Origin: Candidatus Sulfotelmatobacter sp.
GTDB taxonomy: Bacteria; Acidobacteriota; Terriglobia; Terriglobales; Acidobacteriaceae
Length of the DNA stretch: 60,780 bases
Reading direction: 5' to 3'
Assembly: GCA_030041475.1 (NCBI GenBank)
Contig: JASHNU010000102.1
Location: forward strand, 1-60,780
Both the position numbers and the translations under genes were made by a program. The notes below the pieces were generated by a model, which was given only the letters and a program-made list of their open reading frames with translations, made no database searches and was not told the origin of the DNA. Position 1 is the first letter of the stretch. The number at the start of each line of letters is the position of its first letter. This document shows, piece by piece, positions 18,550-26,420 of this stretch.

Positions 18550-20964
18550 CTAGTGTCTTCCTCCTCCGCCGTGCCCGCCTCCGTGTCCGCCGTGGCCACT
18601 CCTGCCATCGCGACCGCCACGGCGACCACCGCGTCCACGACCACCACCGCCGCCACGTCCGCCTCGCCCGCCACGGTCTCCGCCATGCGGACGTCCGCCA
18701 CCATGCGGCGCTCCCTCGCGGTTGAAGTTCGGCTCATTCTCGGGCTCATCCGGAAAATCTCCGCCGCCCTCGATCACCAGCGTGCCCGTGGCCGCCGGCT
18801 CTCCTTCGGCTGCCGGAGCCTGGACTTGCGCTTCTTCGCCTCCGCCGCCGCTCTGCGCCATCTTCGCGCGCTGCTCTTTCAGAATCGCTTTGCGCGACAG
18901 CCGGATCCGGTTGCCTTCCACCGCCAGCACCTTCACTAGCACCTGATCGCCTTCCTTCAGTTCGTCGCGCACATCGGCAATGCGATGCTCCGCTACTTCG
19001 CTGATGTGCAGCAGGCCTTCAGTGCCGGGAATGATCTCGACGAACGCGCCGAAGTCCGCGAGCCTCGTGACCTTGCCCAGATACGTCTTGCCGACCTCCG
19101 GCGTCGCCGTGATGTCCCCGATCATCTGCAGCGCCTTCTGGGCCGACACTTGATCGTTCGACGCCACCTTGACCTGCCCCGAATCCTCCACGTCGATCTT
19201 GACTCCGGTCGCCTCCACGATCGAGCGGATCATCTTCCCGCCCGGCCCGATCAGGTCGCGAATCTTGTCCACCGGGATCTGCACCGTGTAGAAGCGCGGC
19301 GCGTAGTCGGAAATCTTTTCGCGCCCGGTCGAGATGACTTCCTCCATCTTGCCCAGGATGTGCATTCGCCCGCGCTGCGCCTGCGCCAGCGCCTCGCGCA
19401 TGATCTGCGAAGTGATGCCGGCGACTTTGATGTCCATCTGCAGCGCGGTTATGCCTTCTTTCGTTCCGGCAACTTTGAAGTCCATGTCGCCGTAGTGATC
19501 TTCCGCGCCCGCGATGTCGGTGAGGATCGCGTACTGATCGCCCTCTTTCACCAGTCCCATCGCCACTCCCGCCACCGGAGCCTTGAGCGGAACGCCCGCG
19601 TCCATCAGCGAGAGCGAAGCTCCGCAGACCGTCGCCATCGAAGACGAACCATTCGACTCCAGAATGTCCGATACCACGCGCATGGCGTAGGGCCACTTCT
19701 CTTCCGTAGGTAGTACGGCCGATACGGCGCGTTCGGCGAGAGCCCCATGGCCAATTTCTCGCCTCCCGGCCCCTCGCAGAAATGCCACTTCCCCAACACT
19801 AAACGGCGGAAAGTTATAGTGGAGCATGAAGCGCTTCTTGGCTTCGCCTTCGAAGCCTTCCAGACGCTGCATGTCGTCGGAGGTGCCCAGCGTGGTCGTG
19901 ACCAGCGCCTGGGTTTCGCCGCGAGTAAAGATGGCGCTGCCGTGCGTGCGCGGCAGCATTCCGGCTTCGATCCAGATTTCGCGGACTTCGTCGAAGGCGC
20001 GGGCATCGGGACGCCGATTCTGATGAATTACCTGGTCGCGGAAAATGCGCTCGCGCAACGTCTCGTAATAGTGGTCGAGTTTGCTGGCGGCGTCTTCATC
20101 GCCTTCGGGCAATTCGGCCGCGAGCTTCTTCTTGATGTCCTTCACCAGCGTGTAGCTCTCGAGCTTGGGATGCTTCTTGGTGTCGAGGGCGTCGGTCAGC
20201 TCGGCGCCGACTTTGCTCTTCAGCGTGTCGTAGTACGCCTGATCAAACACCGGCGGCTCGACCACTCGCTTCGGCTTGCCCGCTTTGGCGCGCAGGTCGT
20301 CGATGGCGGCGCAGATTTTCTTGATCTCGGTGTGGCCGAACTCAATCGCATCGACCACCGTCTCTTCCTTCACTTCTTTCGCGCCTGACTCGATCATCAC
20401 GATGCCGTCTTTCGTCCCGACGACCATGATGTTCAGCAGGCTCTCGCGCATCTCGTTGTAGGTGGGATTGACCGTGAACTGCCCGTTCACCAACCCCACG
20501 CGCACCGCTCCAATCGGCCCAAGAAAAGGAATGTCGGAAACGTGCAGCGCAGCCGACGCGCCGTTGATGCCGAGCACGTCGGGGTCATTGTCGGTGTCGG
20601 CGGAGAGGACGAAGGCGATGACCTGGGTCTCGCACTTGAATCCCTCGGCGAACATGGGCCGGATAGGCCGGTCGATCTGGCGGCTAGTGAGGACTTCGCG
20701 CTCGCTCATGCGGCCTTCGCGCTTGATGAAGCCTCCGGGAAAGCGTCCACCGGCATAGGTGTATTCGCGGTAATCCACGGTGAGGGGAAAGAAGTCCACG
20801 CCCTCGCGCGGGTCGGCATTAGCCACGGCGGTGGCCAGAACTACGTTTTCGCCCAGGCGCACCACGGCCGAGCCGTGGGCCTGCTTGGCGAGCTTTCCGG
20901 TTTCAAATGAGATTTCTTTGCCGCCGGTCAGGTGGGCTGTAACACTAACTGGTACTGGTTTCAT
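18550..20964 (-). CDS. pnp: Polyribonucleotide nucleotidyltransferase (PNPase)
   Basis: 804 residues against about 700 for the family. It degrades RNA 3'-5' by phosphorolysis as a trimer. In order: RNase PH 1 ('VTAHLTGGKEISFETGKLAKQ'), an alpha-helical linker (~240-320), RNase PH 2 with 'GRREIGHGALAERA' and 'DAGVPLKAPVAGVAMGLV', a KH domain ('DKIRDLIGPGGKMIRSIVE'), and an S1 domain ('GKTYLGKVTRLADFGAFVEI'). From about residue 700 an extra tail follows. Its last ~50 residues are almost only Gly, Arg and His ('GGRGGRGGGGGRGRGG'), an RGG-like RNA-binding extension. Start supported by AAGGA five bases upstream. rpsO lies upstream on the same strand, as in many bacteria. Confidence 0.98.
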   Translation of the reverse strand: MKPVPVSVTAHLTGGKEISFETGKLAKQAHGSAVVRLGENVVLATAVANADPREGVDFFPLTVDYREYTYAGGRFPGGFIKREGRMSEREVLTSRQIDRPIRPMFAEGFKCETQVIAFVLSADTDNDPDVLGINGASAALHVSDIPFLGPIGAVRVGLVNGQFTVNPTYNEMRESLLNIMVVGTKDGIVMIESGAKEVKEETVVDAIEFGHTEIKKICAAIDDLRAKAGKPKRVVEPPVFDQAYYDTLKSKVGAELTDALDTKKHPKLESYTLVKDIKKKLAAELPEGDEDAASKLDHYYETLRERIFRDQVIHQNRRPDARAFDEVREIWIEAGMLPRTHGSAIFTRGETQALVTTTLGTSDDMQRLEGFEGEAKKRFMLHYNFPPFSVGEVAFLRGAGRREIGHGALAERAVSAVLPTEEKWPYAMRVVSDILESNGSSSMATVCGASLSLMDAGVPLKAPVAGVAMGLVKEGDQYAILTDIAGAEDHYGDMDFKVAGTKEGITALQMDIKVAGITSQIMREALAQAQRGRMHILGKMEEVISTGREKISDYAPRFYTVQIPVDKIRDLIGPGGKMIRSIVEATGVKIDVEDSGQVKVASNDQVSAQKALQMIGDITATPEVGKTYLGKVTRLADFGAFVEIIPGTEGLLHISEVAEHRIADVRDELKEGDQVLVKVLAVEGNRIRLSRKAILKEQRAKMAQSGGGGEEAQVQAPAAEGEPAATGTLVIEGGGDFPDEPENEPNFNREGAPHGGGRPHGGDRGGRGGRGGGGGRGRGGRRGGRDGRSGHGGHGGGHGGGGRH

Positions 20965-21037
20965 GATCTTCCTTCGGAGCTATGCGCTGTGAGTGATGAG
21001 CGTTGAGCTATGAGCGAGACGAATCCCTGAGAGGGTG

Positions 21038-21102
21038 CCCCATCCTAAAGCTTGCCCTGAGCGCAGTCGAAGGGTCGCGTTCAGTGCGAGTTTAGGGTGG
21101 GG
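21038..21102. repeat. Palindromic repeat R2
   Basis: Arms CCCCATCCTAAA (21038-21049) and TTTAGGGTGGGG (21091-21102), pairing with one G-T wobble around a 41-nt interior that itself contains the dispersed 'CCCTGAGCGCAGTCGAAGGG' motif. Related to R1 and R3. Confidence 0.65.
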
Positions 21103-21275
21103 ATTTTGACCTTCAGAAGTCAGAACAAACACCTCACCCGTGAAGGTGAAGTCCTCGAAATTCGTTGCGCTCGATAAACGCACGGATGGAAAGTTCCTCA
21201 ATGCTGAAGCCGTCTGCAGGGAGACGGCGGTCTGGAAATATCCTGAGTTGAGTTCTCCGTCACTCCTGTGGGTGC

Positions 21276-21314
21276 CCCATCCTAAAATCGCGTTCTTTGC
21301 AATTTTAGGGTGGG
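21276..21314. repeat. Palindromic repeat R3
   Basis: Arms CCCATCCTAAAAT (21276-21288) and ATTTTAGGGTGGG (21302-21314) with one G-T wobble and a 13-nt loop; flanked by GTGGGTGC on the left like R1. It lies just downstream of the rpsO stop codon. Confidence 0.7.
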
Positions 21315-21339
21315 AATGGAAACCGCCCAGGCCAAGTGC

Positions 21340-21606
21340 CTACTTGCGGATGCCGAGCTTGGTGATGACGCCCTTATAGCGCTCGGAATCGTATTTCTTG
21401 AGGTAGTCGAGCAAGCGACGGCGCTTGCTGACCAGCATGAGAAGTCCGCGGCGCGAGCCGTGGTCTTTCTGGTGCGTCTTGAAGTGCTCCGTCAGCTGGC
21501 CAATGCGTTCGCTGAGCAGCGCGATCTGGACCTCGGGACTGCCGGTGTCGTTCGCGTGCGTGCGATTGCGGTCAATGACGGATTTCTTTTGCTCTCTGGC
21601 TAGCAC
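21340..21606 (-). CDS. rpsO: 30S ribosomal protein S15
   Basis: 88 residues, the exact family size. It binds the central domain of 16S rRNA. Characteristic stretches are '[19 protein letters not shown]', '[18 protein letters not shown]', and '[19 protein letters not shown]'. The start is a GTG at 21606; the AGGAG site lies about 13 bases upstream, an unusually wide spacing. The gene precedes pnp on the same strand with a 375-bp gap. Confidence 0.98.
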   Translation of the reverse strand: MLAREQKKSVIDRNRTHANDTGSPEVQIALLSERIGQLTEHFKTHQKDHGSRRGLLMLVSKRRRLLDYLKKYDSERYKGVITKLGIRK

Positions 21607-21856
21607 TTAAGCTGATGTGCTCCTGTTCTTAATCGTTTGTCTATGTGACAGTTATGAGAATAGCACGCGGCGGTTGGGGCCGTAAAGGTTGACTCAGCGA
21701 GCGATATGTGCGACGAATCTGCCCACTTCGTAGATGAAGCACCCAAGCAGAAGAGCTCGCAGGATAATTTTCTCGCAGAATGAGCAGACCTCATCCACCC
21801 TTTTCTCGAACTCGGCCAATTTGCCTTTTGACGCCAAGCTGCCACCGCATCCAGCG

Positions 21857-22981
21857 TTACGGAACCGAGACAGTGATCAGCCGGAAGCCAATGAGCTCCC
21901 GGAAGAGCTCGTTCACCTTTGCGTCCAGCCTGTCCTTCTCGAATTCGATGTACCCGATGTCCCTGAAGTTTGAGGGGAAGTTAACGCCTGATTCCTTGAA
22001 GATCACAACCCGCGAACCGTAGAGAGCACTTGCCGCGCCCAGTTCGAACACCGCGTTTTCGCTGGGGCGGAAGATCGTCTGGCCGGCTGGATCTTTAAAC
22101 TCCTCGTCAGCCGTAAATATTATGATGGCCGCACCGCATTCGCCCATCAGTTCGGCGACCTTCTGGGAGATCGGACGCCCCTTGTTTGGCTCTTCTATGG
22201 CAATCCGGTGGGGGATCTTATATTCCGACAAGAGCTTCTCCAGCTGCTGGAGCGGGACCTTGTTTTTTCCGTGGCCGACAAATATCGCGCTCTTCTGCTG
22301 TACCACCTGAGCCGGACGAGCTTGTGCCGGCGCGCCCGCCGGAGCGGAGAGGGCCGCGGCCGCTGGCGGTTCTGCTTCTTCGCCTAGGTATCCGTTAACA
22401 TCCGGCAATCCTCCATCACTGCCGATGCCTGGTGGCTCTGCGCCGAGCCACTTCCCGGTGTTGGCCTGCCGGACGAGGCCAAGGTACTCAGCGTTATCTT
22501 GGAAGACAGCAGCGCACCGGGCTGCCTGCTCCCTGGCCACCCCGAAGTCGCGCACCAAGGCGTTTTGGAAAAACTGCTGGTCCGGAACCTTCTTGTTTTT
22601 GTATGCGTCGAAGATCCTGCCGAAGAGTGGGGGAGTGAAGCCGGCCTGCGCCAGGGCCCGCTTCTTGGTATCCTCCGATTTTGGCTCGAGTATGTCCCGC
22701 GCCAGTTCGGTGAGAGAGACCTTTGCCTGGTTGTAGCTTCCGGTGGTCAACCCATACTTGATTGATGATGAGAGCAGCATTCGGTAGTCGGAACTCCCGG
22801 GGCTCTTGGCGATAGCGATCGCCACATCCGTCGGCGGCATTGGGTTTCCGCTGTTCTTTTCCTCCAAGGCGCTGGGAATCTGGAGCGCAAGTCTCAACGG
22901 GTGTTTAGGGAAGTCAGAGCCGCCCTGCGCGTTCGACGGGTCGTTCTCGCTTACATTCCTGTTCACATTCTTGTTAACCAT
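21857..22981 (-). CDS. TIR-like (CAP12/PF10137-type) nucleotide-binding protein with helical N-terminal domain
   Basis: 374 residues. The C-terminal ~145 residues match the TIR-like nucleotide-binding family: 'SAIFVGHGKNKVPLQQLEKL' (231-250), 'IEEPNKGRPISQKVAEL' (262-278), 'CGAAIIIFTADEE', 'ENAVFELGAASALYGSRVVI' with E313 at the expected catalytic position. Relatives cleave NAD or bind cyclic nucleotides and act as anti-phage effectors. Residues ~50-175 are helical, with 'YRMLLSSSIKYGLTTGSYNQ' and 'AEYLGLVRQ', resembling winged-helix sensor domains (DUF5343-like, tentative). An Ala/Pro-rich linker (~203-227) joins them. Start ATG with GGGAG seven bases upstream. The gene lies alone between ribosomal-protein and toxin-antitoxin genes, and its promoter region is within a 62-bp direct repeat. 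Confidence 0.8.
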   Translation of the reverse strand: MVNKNVNRNVSENDPSNAQGGSDFPKHPLRLALQIPSALEEKNSGNPMPPTDVAIAIAKSPGSSDYRMLLSSSIKYGLTTGSYNQAKVSLTELARDILEPKSEDTKKRALAQAGFTPPLFGRIFDAYKNKKVPDQQFFQNALVRDFGVAREQAARCAAVFQDNAEYLGLVRQANTGKWLGAEPPGIGSDGGLPDVNGYLGEEAEPPAAAALSAPAGAPAQARPAQVVQQKSAIFVGHGKNKVPLQQLEKLLSEYKIPHRIAIEEPNKGRPISQKVAELMGECGAAIIIFTADEEFKDPAGQTIFRPSENAVFELGAASALYGSRVVIFKESGVNFPSNFRDIGYIEFEKDRLDAKVNELFRELIGFRLITVSVP

Positions 22982-22998
22982 TTGTACACTCCCGTATG

Positions 22999-23060
22999 GG
23001 CAGCGGTGCTGCTTCAGGGCTCCGTCGACTCAGCTATGATCGGACACTGACCTGCCAGAG
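22999..23060. repeat. 62-bp direct repeat, copy A
   Basis: Identical over 62 bases to 23364-23425 (offset 365), with similarity continuing for ten more bases at three mismatches. Copy A ends 18 bases before the TIR-like start codon and must overlap its promoter. Confidence 0.85.
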
Positions 23061-23363
23061 CCCGGGCTGCGCACTGTCGTCGCGTCCCATTCTGCTGTTA
23101 TGCCGACGAACAGGAGCCATGGAACCCAGTATCTGCGCGGCTTTCCGCGAATGCCGCCTTCAACGCATACCGGGTGATGCTCCTGCCGACTTCAGTGCGA
23201 CCCTGCGTGAGGCGTTTGCAGAGCATGGTTTTGACTGTGAGATCGGGCGACAGAAGGCCACGCCTGGCCCCGACGGCGGCGTATGTCGCTGTCCCGCTGA
23301 CAGCAACCCGTGGTTTTCGCGGGTTTCTGCGGTGCGCAGGGCGCCGACGGTCGTTCGCTGCTC

Positions 23364-23425
23364 GGCAGCGGTGCTGCTTCAGGGCTCCGTCGACTCAGCT
23401 ATGATCGGACACTGACCTGCCAGAG
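23364..23425. repeat. 62-bp direct repeat, copy B
   Basis: Second exact copy of the repeat at 22999-23060. It lies 38 bp downstream (minus-strand sense) of the brnA stop codon, so the repeat pair separates the TIR-like gene from the toxin-antitoxin operon. Confidence 0.85.
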
Positions 23426-23462
23426 TCCGGCCTGCACACCCCCGCCGTGTTCGAAGGGAGCG

Positions 23463-23747
23463 TCACGCCCGCCGCAGGTCCTGCAGCATTCTCTCGCGCA
23501 GGATACGGTTGGCGCGCGTCTGGTATCCCTTGCCAGGCTTTTTAAGCCAGGCGACGACGTCGGAGTCGAGGCGCATGGAGACAGCCTGCTTCACTGGCCG
23601 ATAGAATCTCCCTCGCACGGCGTCTTTCCACGCAGCGGGCGGAAGTTCGGGAATGTCGGAGGTGTCGATTTTGCTGTCGGGCATGGCCGCCAGAGCCGCG
23701 AGCTCCCGCTTTAACTTCGCAGTGAGACCACGCCCACGTCTCTTCAT
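23463..23747 (-). CDS. brnA: BrnA-type antitoxin
   Basis: 94 residues from the ATG at 23747 (GGGGGA seven bases upstream). An in-frame ATG at 23795, also with a GGAG site, would overlap the end of the toxin gene. The family pattern is clear: 'DTSDIPELPPAAWKDA', 'RPVKQAVSMRLDSDVVAWLK' and 'GKGYQTRANRILRERM', the ribbon-helix-helix DNA-binding part. BrnA binds and neutralises the BrnT toxin, and the complex represses its own promoter. It follows the toxin gene directly, the usual BrnT-BrnA order. Confidence 0.88.
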   Translation of the reverse strand: MKRRGRGLTAKLKRELAALAAMPDSKIDTSDIPELPPAAWKDAVRGRFYRPVKQAVSMRLDSDVVAWLKKPGKGYQTRANRILRERMLQDLRRA

Positions 23748-23778
23748 TTTGCCATCCCCCGTCTTGCCGTTCGACCTG

Positions 23779-24066
23779 CTAGATGCTCTCTGCATGGATG
23801 CTCCGTTCGCGTCGCGTTGCCTTTCGCGCTGAGAAGATCCGGATCGTTTCCTCGTCTTCATTCACGGTGTGAGCGACCAGCAGCACGTGCGGGCCGACCA
23901 TTCCGATCGTTTGCCACCGCGCCTCACCTTCGACTTCACGATCCTGGACTGATATATGGAGAGGATCGTCGAAGACGTGGCTTGCCGTTTCGAAGCTGAT
24001 CCGGTGTTTTTTCTGGTTCGCTCGGTTCTTGCGGTCGTCCCATTGGAAACGCCAGCTGGATTCCAC
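23779..24066 (-). CDS. brnT: BrnT-type ribonuclease toxin
   Basis: 95 residues from a GTG at 24066, chosen because GAGG lies five bases upstream and the protein then begins in the family manner (W-x-F-x-W-D). Motifs: 'FQWDDRKNRANQKKHRISFE', 'ASHVFDDPLHI', 'RWQTIGMVGPHVLLVAHT' and 'IRIFSARKATRRER'. BrnT is a RelE-fold ribonuclease that halts translation under stress. The open frame runs further upstream to 24216 but through a dispersed repeat. A perfect palindrome at 24088-24099 lies 21 bases upstream. Confidence 0.88.
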   Translation of the reverse strand: MESSWRFQWDDRKNRANQKKHRISFETASHVFDDPLHISVQDREVEGEARWQTIGMVGPHVLLVAHTVNEDEETIRIFSARKATRRERSIHAESI

Positions 24067-24087
24067 GTCAGCCTCGTATAGGCAGAT

Positions 24088-24099
24088 GTGTATATACAC
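24088..24099. promoter_or_regulatory. Palindrome GTGTATATACAC upstream of brnT (probable autoregulatory operator)
   Basis: A perfect 12-bp inverted repeat with a TATATA centre, 21 bases upstream of the chosen brnT start. BrnTA operons are autorepressed through the ribbon-helix-helix antitoxin, which binds short palindromes over the promoter; this site is in the right place. Assignment as the operator is inference. Confidence 0.5.
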
Positions 24100-24198
24100 T
24101 AACTCGGTTTCCGTTCGAGCGCAAGGTGACGGACGACTCGGGGCGTCAAGAAAAAGCAGGTTCCCTTCGACTACTCCTCGCCGCGCGGCGGGGCTCCG

Positions 24199-24214
24199 CT
24201 CAGGGCAGGCTCTC
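24199..24214 (+). repeat. Dispersed 16-bp repeat (copy 2)
   Basis: CTCAGGGCAGGCTCTC, identical to copies at 14378-14393 (reverse) and 42601-42616. Embedded in a GC-rich stretch (24160-24245) of the 'TCGCCGCGCGGCGGGGCTCC' kind upstream of brnT. Confidence 0.5.
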
Positions 24215-24307
24215 ACCGCCGCTACGCGCCGGTTCGGAATGACATCGTAAAGGGGGCTGTGACGCGGGGCTGAAGCGGCACGGCTGAAGCCGTGCCCTAC
24301 CCGTTCG

Positions 24308-24997
24308 TCAGGAGAACAAGACCGGCAGTACGTTGCCGATGAAGTCGACCAGGAAGTGCCCGAACATGTTGGCGACGAGATCGCGGCGCCATTCGTAGAA
24401 CGCGGTCAGAATTGCACCGAGAACGAGGGCGATCAAAATGTTGGCGGCACCTCCGGTCCAGTGCGCGAGAGAGAACGTTGCGAGGGGAACGATCCAGGCG
24501 ACCAGTCGGCCGAATCCAAGGGCTCTCAGCCGCTCGTAGGCGAAGCCGCGATAGAACAATTCCTCGACCACGCCGGCGCGGACTACTACAAGCGTGATCA
24601 GCCACAGCGGCAGTTTCGCGAAAGCCTGCGAAGCCGCGCCGTGACCGTAGCCGGTGAGAGTGACAAGAATTCCCGCCGGGATCAGGCAGGCGATGGCCGT
24701 CACGATTCCCCAGAGAAGAGACTTCCACAACGGCGACGTCCCGATGCCGATCGAGCGCAGCGGCAGACATTCGCCGCGACGGACCAGCCACACCAGGCCA
24801 GCGGCCGACAGAAAAATGCAAATCTCCCGGGCGAGCTCCAGCCCCGGGCCGGGCTCGGGTGTGATGGCGCGAAATGCCTGGCGAATGATCACGATGCCAA
24901 ACAACGAAATGAATAACCCGAGCCAGGTCGCCGTGTGCTTGGCTGTAGGCGCTTTGTCGAGTGTTGTATCGGTCGTTGCTTTTCGATTCATGGCCAT
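24308..24997 (-). CDS. CPBP/CAAX-type intramembrane metalloprotease
   Basis: 229 residues from the ATG at 24997 (a second ATG two codons later is equally possible; no clear ribosome site). About seven membrane segments. The motif 'VVEELFYRGFAYERL' carries the EExxxR signature; 'ATFSLAHWTGGAANILIAL' gives the second-motif His, and 'GHFLVDFIGN' the third. Bacterial relatives act as intramembrane proteases or in bacteriocin self-immunity; the substrate here is unknown. It lies immediately next to the toxin-antitoxin/TIR patch, transcribed in the same direction, but with a 241-bp gap to brnT on the other side of its stop. Confidence 0.85.
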   Translation of the reverse strand: MAMNRKATTDTTLDKAPTAKHTATWLGLFISLFGIVIIRQAFRAITPEPGPGLELAREICIFLSAAGLVWLVRRGECLPLRSIGIGTSPLWKSLLWGIVTAIACLIPAGILVTLTGYGHGAASQAFAKLPLWLITLVVVRAGVVEELFYRGFAYERLRALGFGRLVAWIVPLATFSLAHWTGGAANILIALVLGAILTAFYEWRRDLVANMFGHFLVDFIGNVLPVLFS

Positions 24998-25175
24998 TGA
25001 ATACGAGAGCGGGCAGGCCGCAGTTCCCGAAATTGTGGGCGCGTGGTGGGAGTGGCTTGTAAATTGCTGAATGGGACCGGTCACATTGCGGATACTCCAA
25101 CACTGCACCAGCAGCATCCGCCACTGAGAATGTCGTAAGCTATAAGAAACCAAGCTGTAAGATTCAGGAGATCGC

Positions 25176-26420
25176 GTGCGCTGCCCCAAGTGCGGCAACG
25201 AAAATCCGGAAACGAACCGTTTCTGCGGGATGTGCGGAGCGACTTTGCTGCAAACGCCCTCGTCGGGAGCCGCGGCTTCATCTTCAGCGTCATCTTCTTC
25301 AGCGGCGCGACCTGCGGCCGCCCCAGCGGCGGCTCACCCGGCAAGCACCCCAGCGCCTGATTCCGTTTCCGCGCAACAGCCGCCGCGGTCGCTGCCTGCG
25401 TCGGAGGACGCGCCAATCATCAGCGGGCCGTCGTTTCTCGGCCTGAACGAGCCTGCGCCGAGGAAGCGCGCGAGCCTGAGCATTGATCCGCATGGTTCGC
25501 ACTCGCGTAACCTTGATTACCTGCTCGACGACGAGGAGGAGTCAAAGGGCGGAGCGGGAAAGTATGTGCTGATTCTGGCAGCGCTGGCGCTGGCCGTGGG
25601 ACTGGGATATTTGCGCTGGCGAGGTCAGGGATTTGCCGGCTTGGGATTGAGCACGAAGAAACCTTCCGCAACGGCGCAAAACTCGAACGTCTCGGATTCT
25701 GCGTCATCACAGGCCGCGCCATCCGCTCCGGGCGCGTCGACTCAGCCTTCAGCGCCGAGCACGGATCTGCCTGGCGTTGGTCAGATCGCGACGAGCCCGG
25801 CTGGTTCACAACCTGATTCGTCACGATCTGGTACGACATCGCCAGGGGCAGCATCAACCGCGACGCCGGCGACATCGTCTCCTTCTGCCGCCTCCGGCAC
25901 TCCGCTCGCGACCGCGCCACCACCGGCTTCAGCCACAGCCGGCACGAACGCGGCAAACTCTCCGGCCACGGATTCAACTCCGGCTCCGATCGCGAGCGCT
26001 GCTCAAGGTTCGGCAGCGGCGGCTTCGGATACTTCGTCAGCGTCGAAGCCAGCCGCTAGGCCAGCGGCAACGCCCCCTCCGCCCAAGCCCGAAGCCTCGA
26101 TGAAACCGGCCAAGCCAGCCGATCCCGTGGCTGAGGCGCAGAAATATATCTATGGAAAAGGCGTGCGGCAGGATTGCGATCGCGGGTTGCGCCTGCTGAA
26201 GCCTGCGGCCGATCAGTCGAATGCGAAGGCCATGATTGAGATGGGCGCGCTGTACTCAGCTGGATTGTGCACTCCGCGCGATCTTCCGACCGCGTATCGC
26301 TGGTTCGCGCTGGCTCTGCGGAAAGATCCCGATAATCGGTCGGTGCAAGCCGACCTGCAAAAATTGTGGGGCGAGATGACGCAGCCCGAGCGGCAACTGG
26401 CGATTCGGCTGAGCCAGTGA
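25176..26420 (+). CDS. Zinc-ribbon membrane protein with Sel1-like C-terminal repeats
   Basis: 414 residues from the GTG at 25176 (CAGGAG five bases upstream). The N-terminus is a double-CxxC zinc ribbon ('RCPKCGNENPETNRFCGMCG'), then an Ala/Ser/Pro linker, one membrane helix ('YVLILAALALAVGLGYL', ~128-145), a long Ser/Ala/Thr/Pro-rich region, and C-terminal Sel1-like TPRs ('AEAQKYIYGKGVRQDCDRGL', 'AMIEMGALYSAGL', 'AYRWFALALRKDP'). This puts a zinc ribbon inside the cell and helical repeats outside. Function unknown; likely an envelope scaffold. Confidence 0.82.
   Translation: MRCPKCGNENPETNRFCGMCGATLLQTPSSGAAASSSASSSSAARPAAAPAAAHPASTPAPDSVSAQQPPRSLPASEDAPIISGPSFLGLNEPAPRKRASLSIDPHGSHSRNLDYLLDDEEESKGGAGKYVLILAALALAVGLGYLRWRGQGFAGLGLSTKKPSATAQNSNVSDSASSQAAPSAPGASTQPSAPSTDLPGVGQIATSPAGSQPDSSRSGTTSPGAASTATPATSSPSAASGTPLATAPPPASATAGTNAANSPATDSTPAPIASAAQGSAAAASDTSSASKPAARPAATPPPPKPEASMKPAKPADPVAEAQKYIYGKGVRQDCDRGLRLLKPAADQSNAKAMIEMGALYSAGLCTPRDLPTAYRWFALALRKDPDNRSVQADLQKLWGEMTQPERQLAIRLSQ

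Larger units (their letters stand above)
20965..21339. other. rpsO-pnp intergenic region containing two palindromic repeats
   Basis: 375 bp without a gene. It holds palindromes R2 and R3 (listed separately) and, between them, a T/A-richer stretch. Near pnp there is a run of 'TGAGCGTTGAGCTATGAGC'-type repeats (20990-21020). On the minus strand R3 starts 25 bp after the rpsO stop and R2 ends 74 bp before the pnp start. In E. coli this same gap carries an RNase III-cleaved hairpin used for PNPase autoregulation; whether these repeats play that role is unknown. Confidence 0.6.
22982..23462. other. Gene-free stretch with a 303-bp segment bounded by 62-bp direct repeats
   Basis: 481 bp between the TIR-like gene and brnA. 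It contains two perfect 62-bp direct repeats (22999-23060 and 23364-23425) around a 303-bp core. The core has open frames on the plus strand (for example from the ATG at 23119, about 98 aa) but no recognisable protein; amino-acid composition is poor in hydrophobic-core patterns. It looks like an inserted or duplicated element remnant. Confidence 0.6.

Noticed and set aside
18553-18946. Long plus-strand frames opposite the pnp 3' end
   Set aside because: They are antisense reads of the Gly/Arg codons of the PNPase tail.
22996-23415. Plus-strand open frame across the repeat-bounded segment (up to 139 aa, ATG at 23119 for 98 aa)
   Set aside because: It uses both copies of the direct repeat, has an ill-placed ribosome site and Cys/Arg-rich composition without a fold-like pattern; other frames are equally open.
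24067-24216. N-terminal extension of brnT
   Set aside because: The extra frame runs through a dispersed repeat and the TATATA palindrome; the family starts near W-x-F-x-W-D, as with the GTG at 24066.
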